64,000 nucleotides of DNA, taken from assembly GCF_003173755.1 (NCBI RefSeq), contig NZ_CP029553.1, positions 3,496,001-3,560,000 of the forward strand, read 5' to 3'. The position numbers were made by a program, and so were the translations under genes. This document shows, piece by piece, positions 35,303 through 43,223 of the stretch (position 1 is its first letter; every line of letters begins with the position of its first letter). The DNA is from Methylobacterium terrae (lineage in GTDB: Bacteria > Pseudomonadota > Alphaproteobacteria > Rhizobiales > Beijerinckiaceae). The notes beneath the pieces were generated by a model, which did no database searches, had not been told where the DNA came from, and was given only the letters and a program-made list of their open reading frames with translations.

Positions 35303-36211
35303 ATGCCCGCCGACCTGTTTCCCGCCTTCACGTCGCACTGGATCGATACGCCCGACGGGCGCTTCTTCGCCCGGGCCGGCGGCGCCGAGGACGCCCCGCC
35401 GCTCGTTCTGCTGCACGGCTTCCCCCAGACCCACGCCTGCTGGCACAGGATCGCCCCGGCGCTCGCCCGCACCCACCGGGTGATCTGCCTCGACCTCAAG
35501 GGCTACGGCTGGTCGGCGGCACCCGCCGGCGACCCGGCGCACGAGGCCTATTCCAAGCGGCAGATGGGCCGCGAGGTGGTCGCCGTGATGGAGCGGCTCG
35601 GCCATGTCCGCTTCGGCCTCGTCGGCCACGACCGCGGCGCCCGGGTCGGCTACCGCCTCGCCCTCGACGAGCCGGGCCGCATCGACCGCCTCGCCCTCCT
35701 CGACATCCTGCCGACGGTCTCGCAGTGGCGGAAGATGGATCGGGAGCCCGGAGCCTACCCGCACTGGCGCTTCCTGGCGCAGGCGGCGCCGACGCCGGAG
35801 CGGGAGATCGGCCGCGCGCCGATCCCCTATTACGAGGACCTCCTGCGGATCTGGACCGGCGACGGCACCCTCGACGCGTTCTCCCCCGGTGCCCTCGACC
35901 TCTACCGCCAGAGCTGGAACGTGCCCGAGCGCATCCACGCGAGTTGCGAGGATTACCGCGCCGGGGCGGGCCCCGACCGGGCCGCCGACGAGGTCGATCT
36001 CGCGCAGGGGCGCCGCCTCGCCGGGCCCGTCCTGGTGCTGGTCGCCGACCGCTTCGTCGGCAGGGACGGCCTCGATCCGGTGCGGCAGGCCTGGACCGGG
36101 ACCTTCGCGCCGGAGGGCACGGAATACGAGATCGTCCCGTCCGGCCATTTCGTCGCCGAGGAGAACCCGCAGGCGACGCTCGCCGTGCTGGAGCGCTTCC
36201 TCGGGTCCTGA
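35303..36211 (+). CDS. Fluoroacetate/haloacetate dehalogenase-like alpha/beta hydrolase
   Basis: A 302-residue alpha/beta hydrolase. The nucleophile is Asp110 in LVGHDRGAR rather than Ser; Arg111 and Arg114 would bind carboxylate, Asp134 and His282 (PSGHF) complete the triad, and His154/Trp155 plus Tyr218 lie where fluoroacetate dehalogenases bind the halide. These positions match, within a residue or two, those I recall for the Rhodopseudomonas FAcD. Substrate could be fluoro- or chloroacetate; epoxide-hydrolase-like relatives share the fold but not this pattern. It follows purD by 70 bp, its start preceded by GGGGAGCG. Confidence 0.85.
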   Translation: MPADLFPAFTSHWIDTPDGRFFARAGGAEDAPPLVLLHGFPQTHACWHRIAPALARTHRVICLDLKGYGWSAAPAGDPAHEAYSKRQMGREVVAVMERLGHVRFGLVGHDRGARVGYRLALDEPGRIDRLALLDILPTVSQWRKMDREPGAYPHWRFLAQAAPTPEREIGRAPIPYYEDLLRIWTGDGTLDAFSPGALDLYRQSWNVPERIHASCEDYRAGAGPDRAADEVDLAQGRRLAGPVLVLVADRFVGRDGLDPVRQAWTGTFAPEGTEYEIVPSGHFVAEENPQATLAVLERFLGS

Positions 36212-36326
36212 CCTCGTCTCGCAGACCCGCGCCGGGCGGGGGCCGGCCCCCCGCCCCGGACCGTAGCCCGGTGCCGGCGCCTGCGGCACAACCCGGGCGG
36301 GCGCCCGACGCCCGGGGGAAACATCC

Positions 36327-37220
36327 GTGGGTCTGATCTACGCGCTCGGCGCCTTCCTGAGCTGGGGCCTCGTCGTCCCGGTTCACTTCCGCCTGCTCGA
36401 CGGGGTGCCGGCCTGGGGCATCCTCGCCCACCGCATCGTCTGGTCGGGCCTGTTCATCGCCGTGCTGCTCGTGGCCTTGCGCCTGCTGCGCCGCGGTCCC
36501 CGGATCCTGCTCGAGCGCCGCCACGCCTTCCTGCTGCTCTCCGCCCTGCTCATCGCGGGCAACTGGTCGCTCTACCTGTGGGCGGTCCAGAACGGGCGGA
36601 TGCTGGACGCGAGCCTCGGCTACTTCATCAATCCGCTGGTCAACGTCGCGCTCGGCGCCCTGGTGCTGCGCGAGGCCTTGCGCCCGCTGCAACTCGCCGC
36701 GGTGGCGCTCGCCGCCCTCGGGGTCGTCGCCGCGGTGGTGGCGGCCGGCAGCCTGCCGTGGGTCGCGCTCGCCCTCGCGATCAGCTTCGCGATCTACGGC
36801 CTGATCCGCAAGCTGGTGCCGATCGACCCGATCCTCGGCCTGGGCGCCGAGACCTTCGCGCTCCTGCCGCTGGCGCTCGCCTACCTCGCCGTCGCGCCGA
36901 CGCCGCCCGGCCAGGGACCTGAGCAGTGGCTGCTCCTGATGCTCACCGGCATCACCACCGCGGTGCCGCTGATGTGGTTCGCGGCCGCCGCCGCCCGCCT
37001 CAAGCTCTCGACGATCGGCCTCCTGCAATACATCTCCCCGACCTGCCTGCTCGGCCTGAGCGTGCTCGCCTACGGCGAGTCGCTGCCGCTGTCCCGGGCG
37101 CTGGTCTTCGGGCTGATCTGGGCGGGACTGGCGCTCTACGCCCTCGATGCGGCGCGGCCGCGTCCGGCGGCGGCGCCGGCGCGCGAGCCCGTGCCCGTGC
37201 CCGGCGACGAGCCAGCCTGA
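36327..37220 (+). CDS. rarD: EamA-family transporter RarD
   Basis: A 297-residue inner-membrane protein with ten predicted helices in two EamA-like halves. 'YALGAFLSWGLVVPVHFRLL', 'AHRIVWSGLFIAVLL' and 'NWSLYLWAVQNGRMLDASLGYFINPLVNV' are the RarD signature blocks. RarD is thought to be a drug/metabolite transporter of undefined substrate. A GTG start is used. The C-terminal 20 residues are an Ala/Pro tail. It is followed by a 40-codon ORF. Confidence 0.93.
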   Translation: MGLIYALGAFLSWGLVVPVHFRLLDGVPAWGILAHRIVWSGLFIAVLLVALRLLRRGPRILLERRHAFLLLSALLIAGNWSLYLWAVQNGRMLDASLGYFINPLVNVALGALVLREALRPLQLAAVALAALGVVAAVVAAGSLPWVALALAISFAIYGLIRKLVPIDPILGLGAETFALLPLALAYLAVAPTPPGQGPEQWLLLMLTGITTAVPLMWFAAAAARLKLSTIGLLQYISPTCLLGLSVLAYGESLPLSRALVFGLIWAGLALYALDAARPRPAAAPAREPVPVPGDEPA

Positions 37221-37304
37221 CGCAAGCTCCAGCGGTCAAGCTTCCCCCGTCCAACCATAATCGCGGGGCTTCCTGCCTGGAGCGACGAATCGGCGGGGGC
37301 CGCG

Positions 37305-37427
37305 ATGATCCTGGACGACGTGAAGACGAGGGACGAGGCCGGGCCGCACCCGATCTGGCTGGTGCTCGGGCCCTGGGCGGTGTTCGCCGTGGCGGTGGGC
37401 GGGTTCCTGGCGCGGTGGCTGCCGTGA
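37305..37427 (+). CDS. Short single-pass membrane protein (40 aa)
   Basis: A 40-residue ORF starting ATG at 37305 and ending TGA at 37427. Its second half 'IWLVLGPWAVFAVAVGGFLARWLP' is a good transmembrane helix after an acidic N-terminus (MILDDVKTRDE). 'GGGGGCC' just upstream is a weak ribosome-binding site. Similar tiny ORFs with an acidic head and one helix occur in alphaproteobacteria. Existence rests on sense-codon composition and membrane pattern only. Confidence 0.5.
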   Translation: MILDDVKTRDEAGPHPIWLVLGPWAVFAVAVGGFLARWLP

Positions 37428-37545
37428 GCGCGCGTACGGCTTGGCGCGACCGAGCCGACACTCCTGGCCGTCCCGGGCTCCGCTTCGCGGCCCCGGGATC
37501 GCTGCGGCGCGTGGAAAGCGCGCCGCGCGACACGAATCCGCCCGG

Positions 37546-38313
37546 CTAGGTCAGCATCTGCAGATCGCCGTCCACCGCGAGCGCCTGGCCCGAGATGGTC
37601 TTGCCCCGGGCCGAGGCCAGGAACAGGATCTGGTCGGCGATCTGGCGGGCGGTGACGTAGTCCTTGATCGAGGCCGCCGCGAAGGCCGCCGCCTCCATCT
37701 CCGAGAAGCTGATCCCGCGCTGCTGCGCCTTGGCCTCCAGCACCCTGCGCTGCCGGTCGCCGGCGACGATGCCGGGCAGGACCGCGTTGACCCGGATCCC
37801 GTCGGGCCCGAGCTCCCGCGACAGCGACTTGGTGAAGCCGATCACCGCCCATTTGGCCGCCGCATAGGGGGTGCGCAACGGGAAGCCGAAGCGGCCCGCC
37901 ACCGAGGACAGGTTCACGATCGACGGGTTGGCGCTTTGCCGCAGCTGCGGCACCGCCAGGCGCACGCAGTTGAACTGCCCGGTGATGCAGATGTCGAGGG
38001 TACGGTCCCAATCCTCCGGGTTGATCTCCTCGACACGCCCCGTCGGCCCGGCGATGCCGGCATTGTTGACGAGGCAGTCGAGCCCGCCGAGCGCGTCTCG
38101 CGCCTCCGAGAACAGCCGCGCGACGTCCTCGCGCGAGGCCACGTCGGCGTAGGTTCCGGTGATGCCCGACGGCAGGGCCGCCAGCGCCTCGCGGTCGACG
38201 TCGCAGACATGGACCCGCGCCCCCTCCTCGACGAAGGCCTGCGCCACCTCGAGCCCGATGCCGGCCGCCCCCGCGGTGACCAGCACCTTCAGGCCGCTCA
38301 ATCCCATCTCCAT
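37546..38313 (-). CDS. Short-chain dehydrogenase/reductase
   Basis: A 255-residue SDR. The NAD(P)-binding T-A-G-A-A-G-I-G-L-E motif is at residues 13-22, 'NNAG' (LVNNAGIAG) at about 87, and the catalytic Ser, Tyr and Lys are in 'NLSSVAGRFGFPLRTPYAAAKWAV' (S, Y, K). The acidic residue after the second strand (CDVDRE) favours NAD over NADP. It is transcribed together with the GntR regulator on the minus strand, facing away from the HADH-BKACE genes, so it may act in the same pathway (a hydroxyacid or 3-hydroxy substrate). Confidence 0.93.
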   Translation of the reverse strand: MEMGLSGLKVLVTAGAAGIGLEVAQAFVEEGARVHVCDVDREALAALPSGITGTYADVASREDVARLFSEARDALGGLDCLVNNAGIAGPTGRVEEINPEDWDRTLDICITGQFNCVRLAVPQLRQSANPSIVNLSSVAGRFGFPLRTPYAAAKWAVIGFTKSLSRELGPDGIRVNAVLPGIVAGDRQRRVLEAKAQQRGISFSEMEAAAFAAASIKDYVTARQIADQILFLASARGKTISGQALAVDGDLQMLT

Positions 38314-38343
38314 GGTCGTCTCCTTGTCGTCGGGGCGAAAGAT

Positions 38344-39033
38344 TCAGGGTGCCAGGCGCCCGGTCGTCTCGATGAAGCCGGCGCTGCCGGCGATGTCGGC
38401 GGCGAGCGCCGCGCGGGCGCCCTCCGCGTCGCCGGCGGCGAGGGCCGCCACCAGGCGGGCATGGTGCACCTGCGCCCCGCCCTCGGCGAGGCGGCGGGGC
38501 GAGGAGCGCAGGTCGAGGTTGAGCACCGGGCCGATGCGCAGCCACAAGCCCTCGATGATCGTGACGAGCGAGGGCAGGCCGGCGGCCCGGTAGACCGCGA
38601 AGTGCAGGTCGCGGTTCGCCCGCATGCCCCGCTCGAGATCCGGCTCGGGCGCCAGGACCTCGCTGCGGAAGGCCGCGTCGTGGATCCGGATCGCCGCCAG
38701 GTCGTCGGGCCCGACGGCGCGCGCGGCCTCCGCCGCGGCGAATCCCTCGACGGCGATGCGCACGCGGGTCAGCTCGCGGAAGGTGGCGAGGGTGATCACC
38801 GGCACCCGGACGGCGCGGTTCGGCAGCACCTCCAGGGCCTCGTCGGCGACGAGGCGCGACACCGCCTCGCGGGCCGGCATCACCGAGGTGCCGAGCCGCT
38901 CGGCGAGCATGCGCAGCGACACCCGCTCCCCCGGCGCCAGCCCGCCGGCGACCAGCAGGTCGCGCAGGGCGTCGTAGGCCTGCGCGCCCAGGGTGGCGTG
39001 CGCGACGCGACCGATCCGGGCGATGCTCTCCAC
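38344..39033 (-). CDS. GntR-family transcriptional regulator (FCD/FadR type)
   Basis: A 229-residue regulator: a winged HTH with 'YDALRDLLVAGGLAPGERVSLRMLAERLGTSVMPAREAVSRLVADEALEVLPNRAVRVP', followed by an all-helical FCD ligand-binding domain with metal-binding His in 'RDLHFAVYRAAG' and 'HHARLVAALAAGD'. Such proteins respond to an acidic ligand. It is divergent from HADH-BKACE (211-bp gap) and 30 bp before the SDR, so it probably controls this local cluster. Confidence 0.92.
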   Translation of the reverse strand: MESIARIGRVAHATLGAQAYDALRDLLVAGGLAPGERVSLRMLAERLGTSVMPAREAVSRLVADEALEVLPNRAVRVPVITLATFRELTRVRIAVEGFAAAEAARAVGPDDLAAIRIHDAAFRSEVLAPEPDLERGMRANRDLHFAVYRAAGLPSLVTIIEGLWLRIGPVLNLDLRSSPRRLAEGGAQVHHARLVAALAAGDAEGARAALAADIAGSAGFIETTGRLAP

Positions 39034-39244
39034 CGCCGCCTCCCCTCAAGCACCCGCTGCTTGCTCCCACCGAGATCTCGACAGGGGCGCGGTTTGGTGC
39101 GAGCCTAAGTGTGATCACAGATCACGGCAACCCCAACGACCGTGACGCGGGACCGGGCAGGACACGCACCATGACGCAAGGCTCTCCTTCCGCGCCGCAC
39201 CGGCGTTCGGCCGCGCCGTGACGCGCCCGAAGGGACCATCCACC

Positions 39245-40171
39245 ATGCCGACCGTCGCGATCGTGGGAGCCGGGCTGATCGGCTGGTCCTGGGCCGTCGT
39301 CTTCGCCCGGGCGGGCTTCTCCGTCCGCCTCACCGACCTCCACCCCGCGGCGCTCGACGCCGCGCCCGGCCACGTCGCCGAGGCGTTGCGCCAGCTCGAG
39401 GGGCACGGCCTCGTCGCCGACGTCCCGGCGGCGCTCGCCCGGATCCGGACCTGCGCCACGCTGTCCGAGGCGGTGGACGGGGCGGACCTCGTGCAGGAGA
39501 ACGGCCCCGAGACGGTGGAGGCCAAGCGCGCGCTGTTCTCCGAGCTCGACGCCCTGTGCGCGCCGGACACGATCCTCGCCTCCTCGACCTCGGCCATCGT
39601 CGCCTCGCTGTTCACCGAAGGTCTCGCGGGCCGGGCCCGCTGCCTCGTCGGCCACCCGGTCAACCCGCCCCACCTGGTGCCGGTGGTGGAACTCTGCGGC
39701 GCGCCCTGGACCGATCCGGCGGTGGTGGAGCGCGCCCGCGCCCTCTACGAGGCCGCCGGCCAGGCGCCGGTGACGGTGCACCGCGAGGTCGAGGGCTTCG
39801 TGCTCAACCGCCTGCAGGGGGCGCTGCTCTCCGAGGCCTTCCGCCTCGTCGCCGAGGGCGTGGTGAGCCCGGCCGACCTCGACCGGACGGTGGCCGAGGG
39901 ACTGGGCCTGCGCTGGTCGTTCCTCGGGCCCTTCGCCACGATCGACCTCAACGCGCCGGGGGGCGTGGCCGATTACGCCGCCCGCTACGGCGGCTTCTAC
40001 GGTCGGCTCGCCGCCGATCCGGCCCCGGCCTCGGTGTGGTCGCCCGAGAGCGCCGCCCGCATCGTCGCCGCCTGGGACGGCGGTCCCGATCCCGCCCCGG
40101 CGGTGGAGCGCAGCCGCCGCCGCGACGCGCGCCTCGCGGCGCTCATGGCGCACAAGCGCGCCCAACCTTAG
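39245..40171 (+). CDS. 3-hydroxyacyl-CoA dehydrogenase-family protein (carnitine-dehydrogenase-like)
   Basis: A 308-residue NAD-dependent dehydrogenase. The Rossmann loop GAGLIGWSWAVVFA is at residues 7-20; 'TSAIVASLFTEGLAGRARCLVGHPVNPPHLVPVVELCGA' with catalytic His in GHPVNPP and an 'NRLQGALLSEAF' helix complete the family. Free-acid substrates such as L-carnitine or L-gulonate fit stand-alone proteins of this length better than CoA esters. It lies 12 bp upstream of a BKACE gene, a pairing typical of L-carnitine breakdown. The ATG at 39245 follows GAAGGGACC; a GTG at 39218 is possible. Confidence 0.87.
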   Translation: MPTVAIVGAGLIGWSWAVVFARAGFSVRLTDLHPAALDAAPGHVAEALRQLEGHGLVADVPAALARIRTCATLSEAVDGADLVQENGPETVEAKRALFSELDALCAPDTILASSTSAIVASLFTEGLAGRARCLVGHPVNPPHLVPVVELCGAPWTDPAVVERARALYEAAGQAPVTVHREVEGFVLNRLQGALLSEAFRLVAEGVVSPADLDRTVAEGLGLRWSFLGPFATIDLNAPGGVADYAARYGGFYGRLAADPAPASVWSPESAARIVAAWDGGPDPAPAVERSRRRDARLAALMAHKRAQP

Positions 40172-40182
40172 GAGGACACACC

Positions 40183-41112
40183 ATGGCCAAGCGGAAAGTC
40201 GTCATCACCTGCGCCGTCACCGGCGCGATCCACACTCCCTCGATGTCGCCGCACCTGCCGGTGACGCCGGACGAGATCGCCGAGGCCGCGATCGGCGCGG
40301 CGGAGGCCGGCGCGGCGATCGTCCACCTGCACGCCCGCGACCCGAAGACCGGCAAGCCCGATCAGTCGCCCGAGGCCTTCGAGCCGTTCCTGAAGGTGAT
40401 CAAGCAGCGCTCGAACTGCGTGGTGAACCTCACCACCGGCGGCGCCCCCACCATGGGCATCGACGAGCGGCTCGGCCCGGCAGCCCACTTCAAGCCGGAG
40501 GTCGCCTCGCTCAACATGGGGTCGATGAATTTCGGCCTCTACCCGATGCTGGAGCGGTTCAAGACCTTCCAGCACGACTGGGAGAAGCCGTATCTCGAGG
40601 GCTCGCGCGACCGGATCTTCAAGAACACCTTCGCGGATATCGAGCACATCCTGACCACCTGCGCCGAGAACGGCACCCGGTTCGAGGTGGAATGCTACGA
40701 TATCGGCCACCTCTACACGCTCTCCCACTTCGCCGATCGCGGCGTGATCAAGCCGCCGTTCTTCGTCCAGAGCGTGTTCGGGATCCTCGGCGGCATCGGC
40801 CAGCACCCGGAGGACGTCCAGCACATGAAGCGCACCGCCGACCGGCTGTTCGGCGCCGATTACCGCTGGTCGGTGCTGGGGGCGGGCCGCAACCAGATGA
40901 CCATCGCCGCCCAGGCGATCGCGCTCGGCGGCAACGTCCGGGTGGGCCTGGAGGACTCGCTGTGGATCGGCGCCGGGAAGATGGCCGAGTCGAACGCCCA
41001 GCAGGTCCTGAAGGTCCGCCAGATCATCGAGGGGCTCGGGCTCGACGTGGCGACGCCGGACGATGCGCGGGAGATCCTTGCCCTGAAGGGCGGGGATCGG
41101 GTGAACTTCTAG
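40183..41112 (+). CDS. Beta-keto acid cleavage enzyme (BKACE, DUF849)
   Basis: A 309-residue zinc enzyme that condenses a beta-keto acid with acetyl-CoA and cleaves it. The metal ligands lie in 'AAIVHLHARDPKTGKPDQ' (H-L-H) and later 'EVECYDIGHLYTL' (Glu), and the strand 'VSLNMGSMNFG' is a family landmark. Coupled to the dehydrogenase, it would turn 3-dehydrocarnitine (or a related keto acid) into a shorter acid plus an acetoacetyl product; the exact substrate is inferred. AGGAGGACACACC before the ATG at 40183 is an excellent ribosome-binding site. Confidence 0.93.
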   Translation: MAKRKVVITCAVTGAIHTPSMSPHLPVTPDEIAEAAIGAAEAGAAIVHLHARDPKTGKPDQSPEAFEPFLKVIKQRSNCVVNLTTGGAPTMGIDERLGPAAHFKPEVASLNMGSMNFGLYPMLERFKTFQHDWEKPYLEGSRDRIFKNTFADIEHILTTCAENGTRFEVECYDIGHLYTLSHFADRGVIKPPFFVQSVFGILGGIGQHPEDVQHMKRTADRLFGADYRWSVLGAGRNQMTIAAQAIALGGNVRVGLEDSLWIGAGKMAESNAQQVLKVRQIIEGLGLDVATPDDAREILALKGGDRVNF

Positions 41113-41151
41113 CCGTCGATTGTAGGTATGCTGTCGGGCGCCGCGCGTGAA

Positions 41152-41353
41152 CCCTCCCCCCCGGCGGGGGAGGGTGGCGAGCGGAGCGAGCGCAGCGGGA
41201 CGAAGTCCCGCCGAGAGGGGCAGCGCGACGCTGATCGACGTGGCGCCCTTCAGAATGGTCGCGATCTCCCCGGATGCGGTGTCCCCTCTCCCGCCCCGGC
41301 ACGAGTGCTGCGCACTCGCCGCGGGGCACCCTCCCCCGCAGAGGGGGGAGGGT
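41152..41353. repeat. Dispersed ~200-bp intergenic element, copy B
   Basis: Same architecture and largely the same sequence as copy A: CCTCCCCC...GGGGGAGGGTGGCGAG, GGGACGAAGTCCCGCCGAGAGGGGC, GATCGACGTGGCGCCCTTCAGAA, GTGTCCCCTCTCC and the CACCCTCCCCCGCAGAG end. Inverted repeats suggest stable hairpins. It lies between the BKACE and SMP-30 stops, again a convergent site. Confidence 0.85.
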
Positions 41354-41398
41354 TCATGCGCTCCGTGCGTTCAGTGCAGCAGATATAAAAATTCGCCT

Positions 41399-42421
41399 CT
41401 ACGGCACCATCGCTCCCTGCGTCTCGACGTACACCGCGTAGACCGACGTGCTCGCCGTCATGAACAGCCGGTTCTTCTTCGGCCCGCCGAAGCACAGGTT
41501 GGCGCAGGTCTCCGGCAGGTGGATCTTGCCGATCAGGTCGCCGGACGGGGTGTAGCAGCGCACCCCGTCCTCCTTCGGATCGGCCCAGCCCATCGAGCAC
41601 CAGACGTTGCCGTCGACGTCGGTGCGCACCCCGTCGGTGAAGCCCGGCGAGAATCCTTCCGCGAAGACCCGGTCGCCGGTGAGCTTGTCGCCCTCGACGG
41701 TGAAGGCGCGGATGTTGGCCCGCCCGCCATGGGTGGCGCCGGAATCGACGACGTACAGGATCTTCTCGTCGGGCGAGAAGGCGAGCCCGTTGGGCCGGTC
41801 GATGCCCTCCGCCACCACCTTGGCCTGGCCGGTCGAGGGATCGAGGCGGTAGACCCGGGTCGGGAGTTCCGCCTTGTCCTTGTGGCCCTCGTAGAACCCG
41901 TCGATGCCGTAGCCCGGATCGGTGAACCAGACCGCGTTGTCGGAGGCCACCACCGCGTCGTTGGGGGCGTTGAGCGGCTTGCCGTCGAACTTGTCGATCA
42001 GCACCGTGATCTTGCCGTCCGGCTCCGTGCGGGTGACCCGCCGGGTGTCGTGCTCGCAGGTGATGAGCCGGCCCTGGCGGTCGCGGGTGTTGCCGTTCGA
42101 GTAGTTCGAGTTCGCCCGGTAGACGCTGACATGGCCGTTCTCGAGCCAGCGCATGATCCGGTTGTTCGGGATGTCGCTCCACAGGAGGTAGCCGCCGTCC
42201 CGGAAGTAGACCGGGCCTTCGGCCCAGCGGAAGCCGGTGGCGATGCGCTCGATGGCGGCGTTGCCGACCTTGTAGCGGAAGCGCTTGTCCAGCGCCTCGA
42301 CCCGCGGGTCGGGATAGCGGGTGCCCGGCAGGTCGCCGAGGGGCAGCCGGTCGGCCCGCGCCGCGACCGTGGTCGCGGTAAGCGCGGCGGCGCCCGCGAG
42401 GACGTCACGTCGGTTCATCAC
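41399..42421 (-). CDS. SMP-30/gluconolactonase-family protein, Tat-exported
   Basis: A 340-residue six-bladed beta propeller. A twin-arginine-like signal (MMNRRDVLAGAAALTATTVAARA) suggests periplasmic export of a folded protein. 'AEGPVYF', 'NDAVVASDNAVWFTDPGYG' and 'RPNGLAFSPDEKILYVVDSG' contain the calcium-binding Glu, Asn and Asp of SMP-30 lactonases. It would hydrolyse a sugar lactone; the substrate is unknown. The gene faces the BKACE gene across the copy-B repeat. Confidence 0.9.
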   Translation of the reverse strand: MMNRRDVLAGAAALTATTVAARADRLPLGDLPGTRYPDPRVEALDKRFRYKVGNAAIERIATGFRWAEGPVYFRDGGYLLWSDIPNNRIMRWLENGHVSVYRANSNYSNGNTRDRQGRLITCEHDTRRVTRTEPDGKITVLIDKFDGKPLNAPNDAVVASDNAVWFTDPGYGIDGFYEGHKDKAELPTRVYRLDPSTGQAKVVAEGIDRPNGLAFSPDEKILYVVDSGATHGGRANIRAFTVEGDKLTGDRVFAEGFSPGFTDGVRTDVDGNVWCSMGWADPKEDGVRCYTPSGDLIGKIHLPETCANLCFGGPKKNRLFMTASTSVYAVYVETQGAMVP

Positions 42422-42534
42422 TCGTCTCCTCCCGTCCGGTCTTCGCGCCGGACGGGGGGATTGTACGGAAGCGGGGGCCCATGTCTCGTGGTTTTCGACA
42501 GCCCGACCGCCGTTGTGGCGATCGGGCGACCGAT

Positions 42535-42555
42535 GTATATATGCAGTGTATATAC
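42535..42555 (+). promoter_or_regulatory. Probable promoter/operator of vapBC
   Basis: Two GTATATA direct repeats at 42535-42541 and 42548-42554, 13 bp apart, lie directly before the vapB ribosome-binding site (GGAGG at 42556-42560). Paired AT motifs at this place fit a -10 region overlapped by VapBC operator half-sites; such systems usually repress their own promoter. Binding is inferred. Confidence 0.55.
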
Positions 42556-42564
42556 GGAGGCGTC

Positions 42565-42792
42565 ATGACCGTCGCGAAGCTCTTCACGTCCGGAGGCAGC
42601 CAAGCCGTCAGACTGCCGCGAGAATTCCGCTTCGACGGCAACGAGGTCGAGATTTTTCGCCGTGGCGGCGAAGTCGTCCTGCGCGAGCGCCCGGCCAATC
42701 TCTCCGTGCTCCTCGACATCATCGACAGCATGCCCGCCGACATGCTGACCGATTTGCACGATGGCCCGCCGCAGGAGCGCGAGGGCCTGTGA
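42565..42792 (+). CDS. vapB: VapB-type antitoxin (AbrB/SpoVT fold)
   Basis: A 75-residue antitoxin: 'AKLFTSGGSQAVRLPREFRFDGNEVEIFRRGGEVVLRER' is the swapped-hairpin AbrB-like DNA-binding domain, and the rest binds the toxin. The ATG at 42565 is four bases after GGAGG, and an in-frame ATG at 42481 is rejected because it reads through the promoter. It overlaps vapC by four bases (GTGA). Together with the operator repeats, self-repression is expected. Confidence 0.9.
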   Translation: MTVAKLFTSGGSQAVRLPREFRFDGNEVEIFRRGGEVVLRERPANLSVLLDIIDSMPADMLTDLHDGPPQEREGL

Positions 42793-43202
42793 AGCCTCGC
42801 TACCTGCTCGATACGAACGTCATCATCGCGCTCCGGCGCAGGCGGCCACGCTCGGTCGTCGCTCGATTGACTGCGCTCCGCATCGGCGAAGCCGTCATGT
42901 CGCCAGTGACTTACGGACAGTTGTGCTTTGGGGCGGAGAAGAGCGTGGATCGGGACAGCGCTTTCGCAGTCCTCGCCCGATTGGTCGCCGTCGTTCCGAT
43001 CGAGATCGCTGAGCCCGAGGAAACCGGCCGCCGCTATGGCGGACTCCGGGCCATGCTCGGACGACAAGGCCAACTGATCGGCAACAACGATGTCTGGATC
43101 GCCGCGCACGCTCTCGCGGCCAACCTCACGCTCGTGACCGGCAATGTCGGTGAGTTCAGCCGCGTGCCCGGTCTCGTCATCGAGGATTGGACGGCCCAAT
43201 GA
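42789..43202 (+). CDS. vapC: VapC-type PIN-domain toxin (ribonuclease)
   Basis: A 137-residue PIN nuclease. The acidic residues are Asp8 in LLDTNVII, a Glu in 'GQLCFGAEKS' and Asp in 'NNDVWIAAHA', with a further Asp near the end ('VIEDW'). VapC toxins cut tRNA or rRNA when VapB is degraded. The gene looks intact. The GTG start overlaps vapB. The pair sits alone between the SMP-30 and dehydrogenase genes, a common chromosomal setting for such modules. Confidence 0.93.
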   Translation: MKPRYLLDTNVIIALRRRRPRSVVARLTALRIGEAVMSPVTYGQLCFGAEKSVDRDSAFAVLARLVAVVPIEIAEPEETGRRYGGLRAMLGRQGQLIGNNDVWIAAHALAANLTLVTGNVGEFSRVPGLVIEDWTAQ

Positions 43203-43223
43203 GGGCCGCCCGGATCCGCTACA

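Noticed and set aside
31943..36289. 1448-codon minus-strand ORF across xseA and purD
   Set aside because: Long only because of high GC; the real genes are xseA (other frame) and purD on the + strand.
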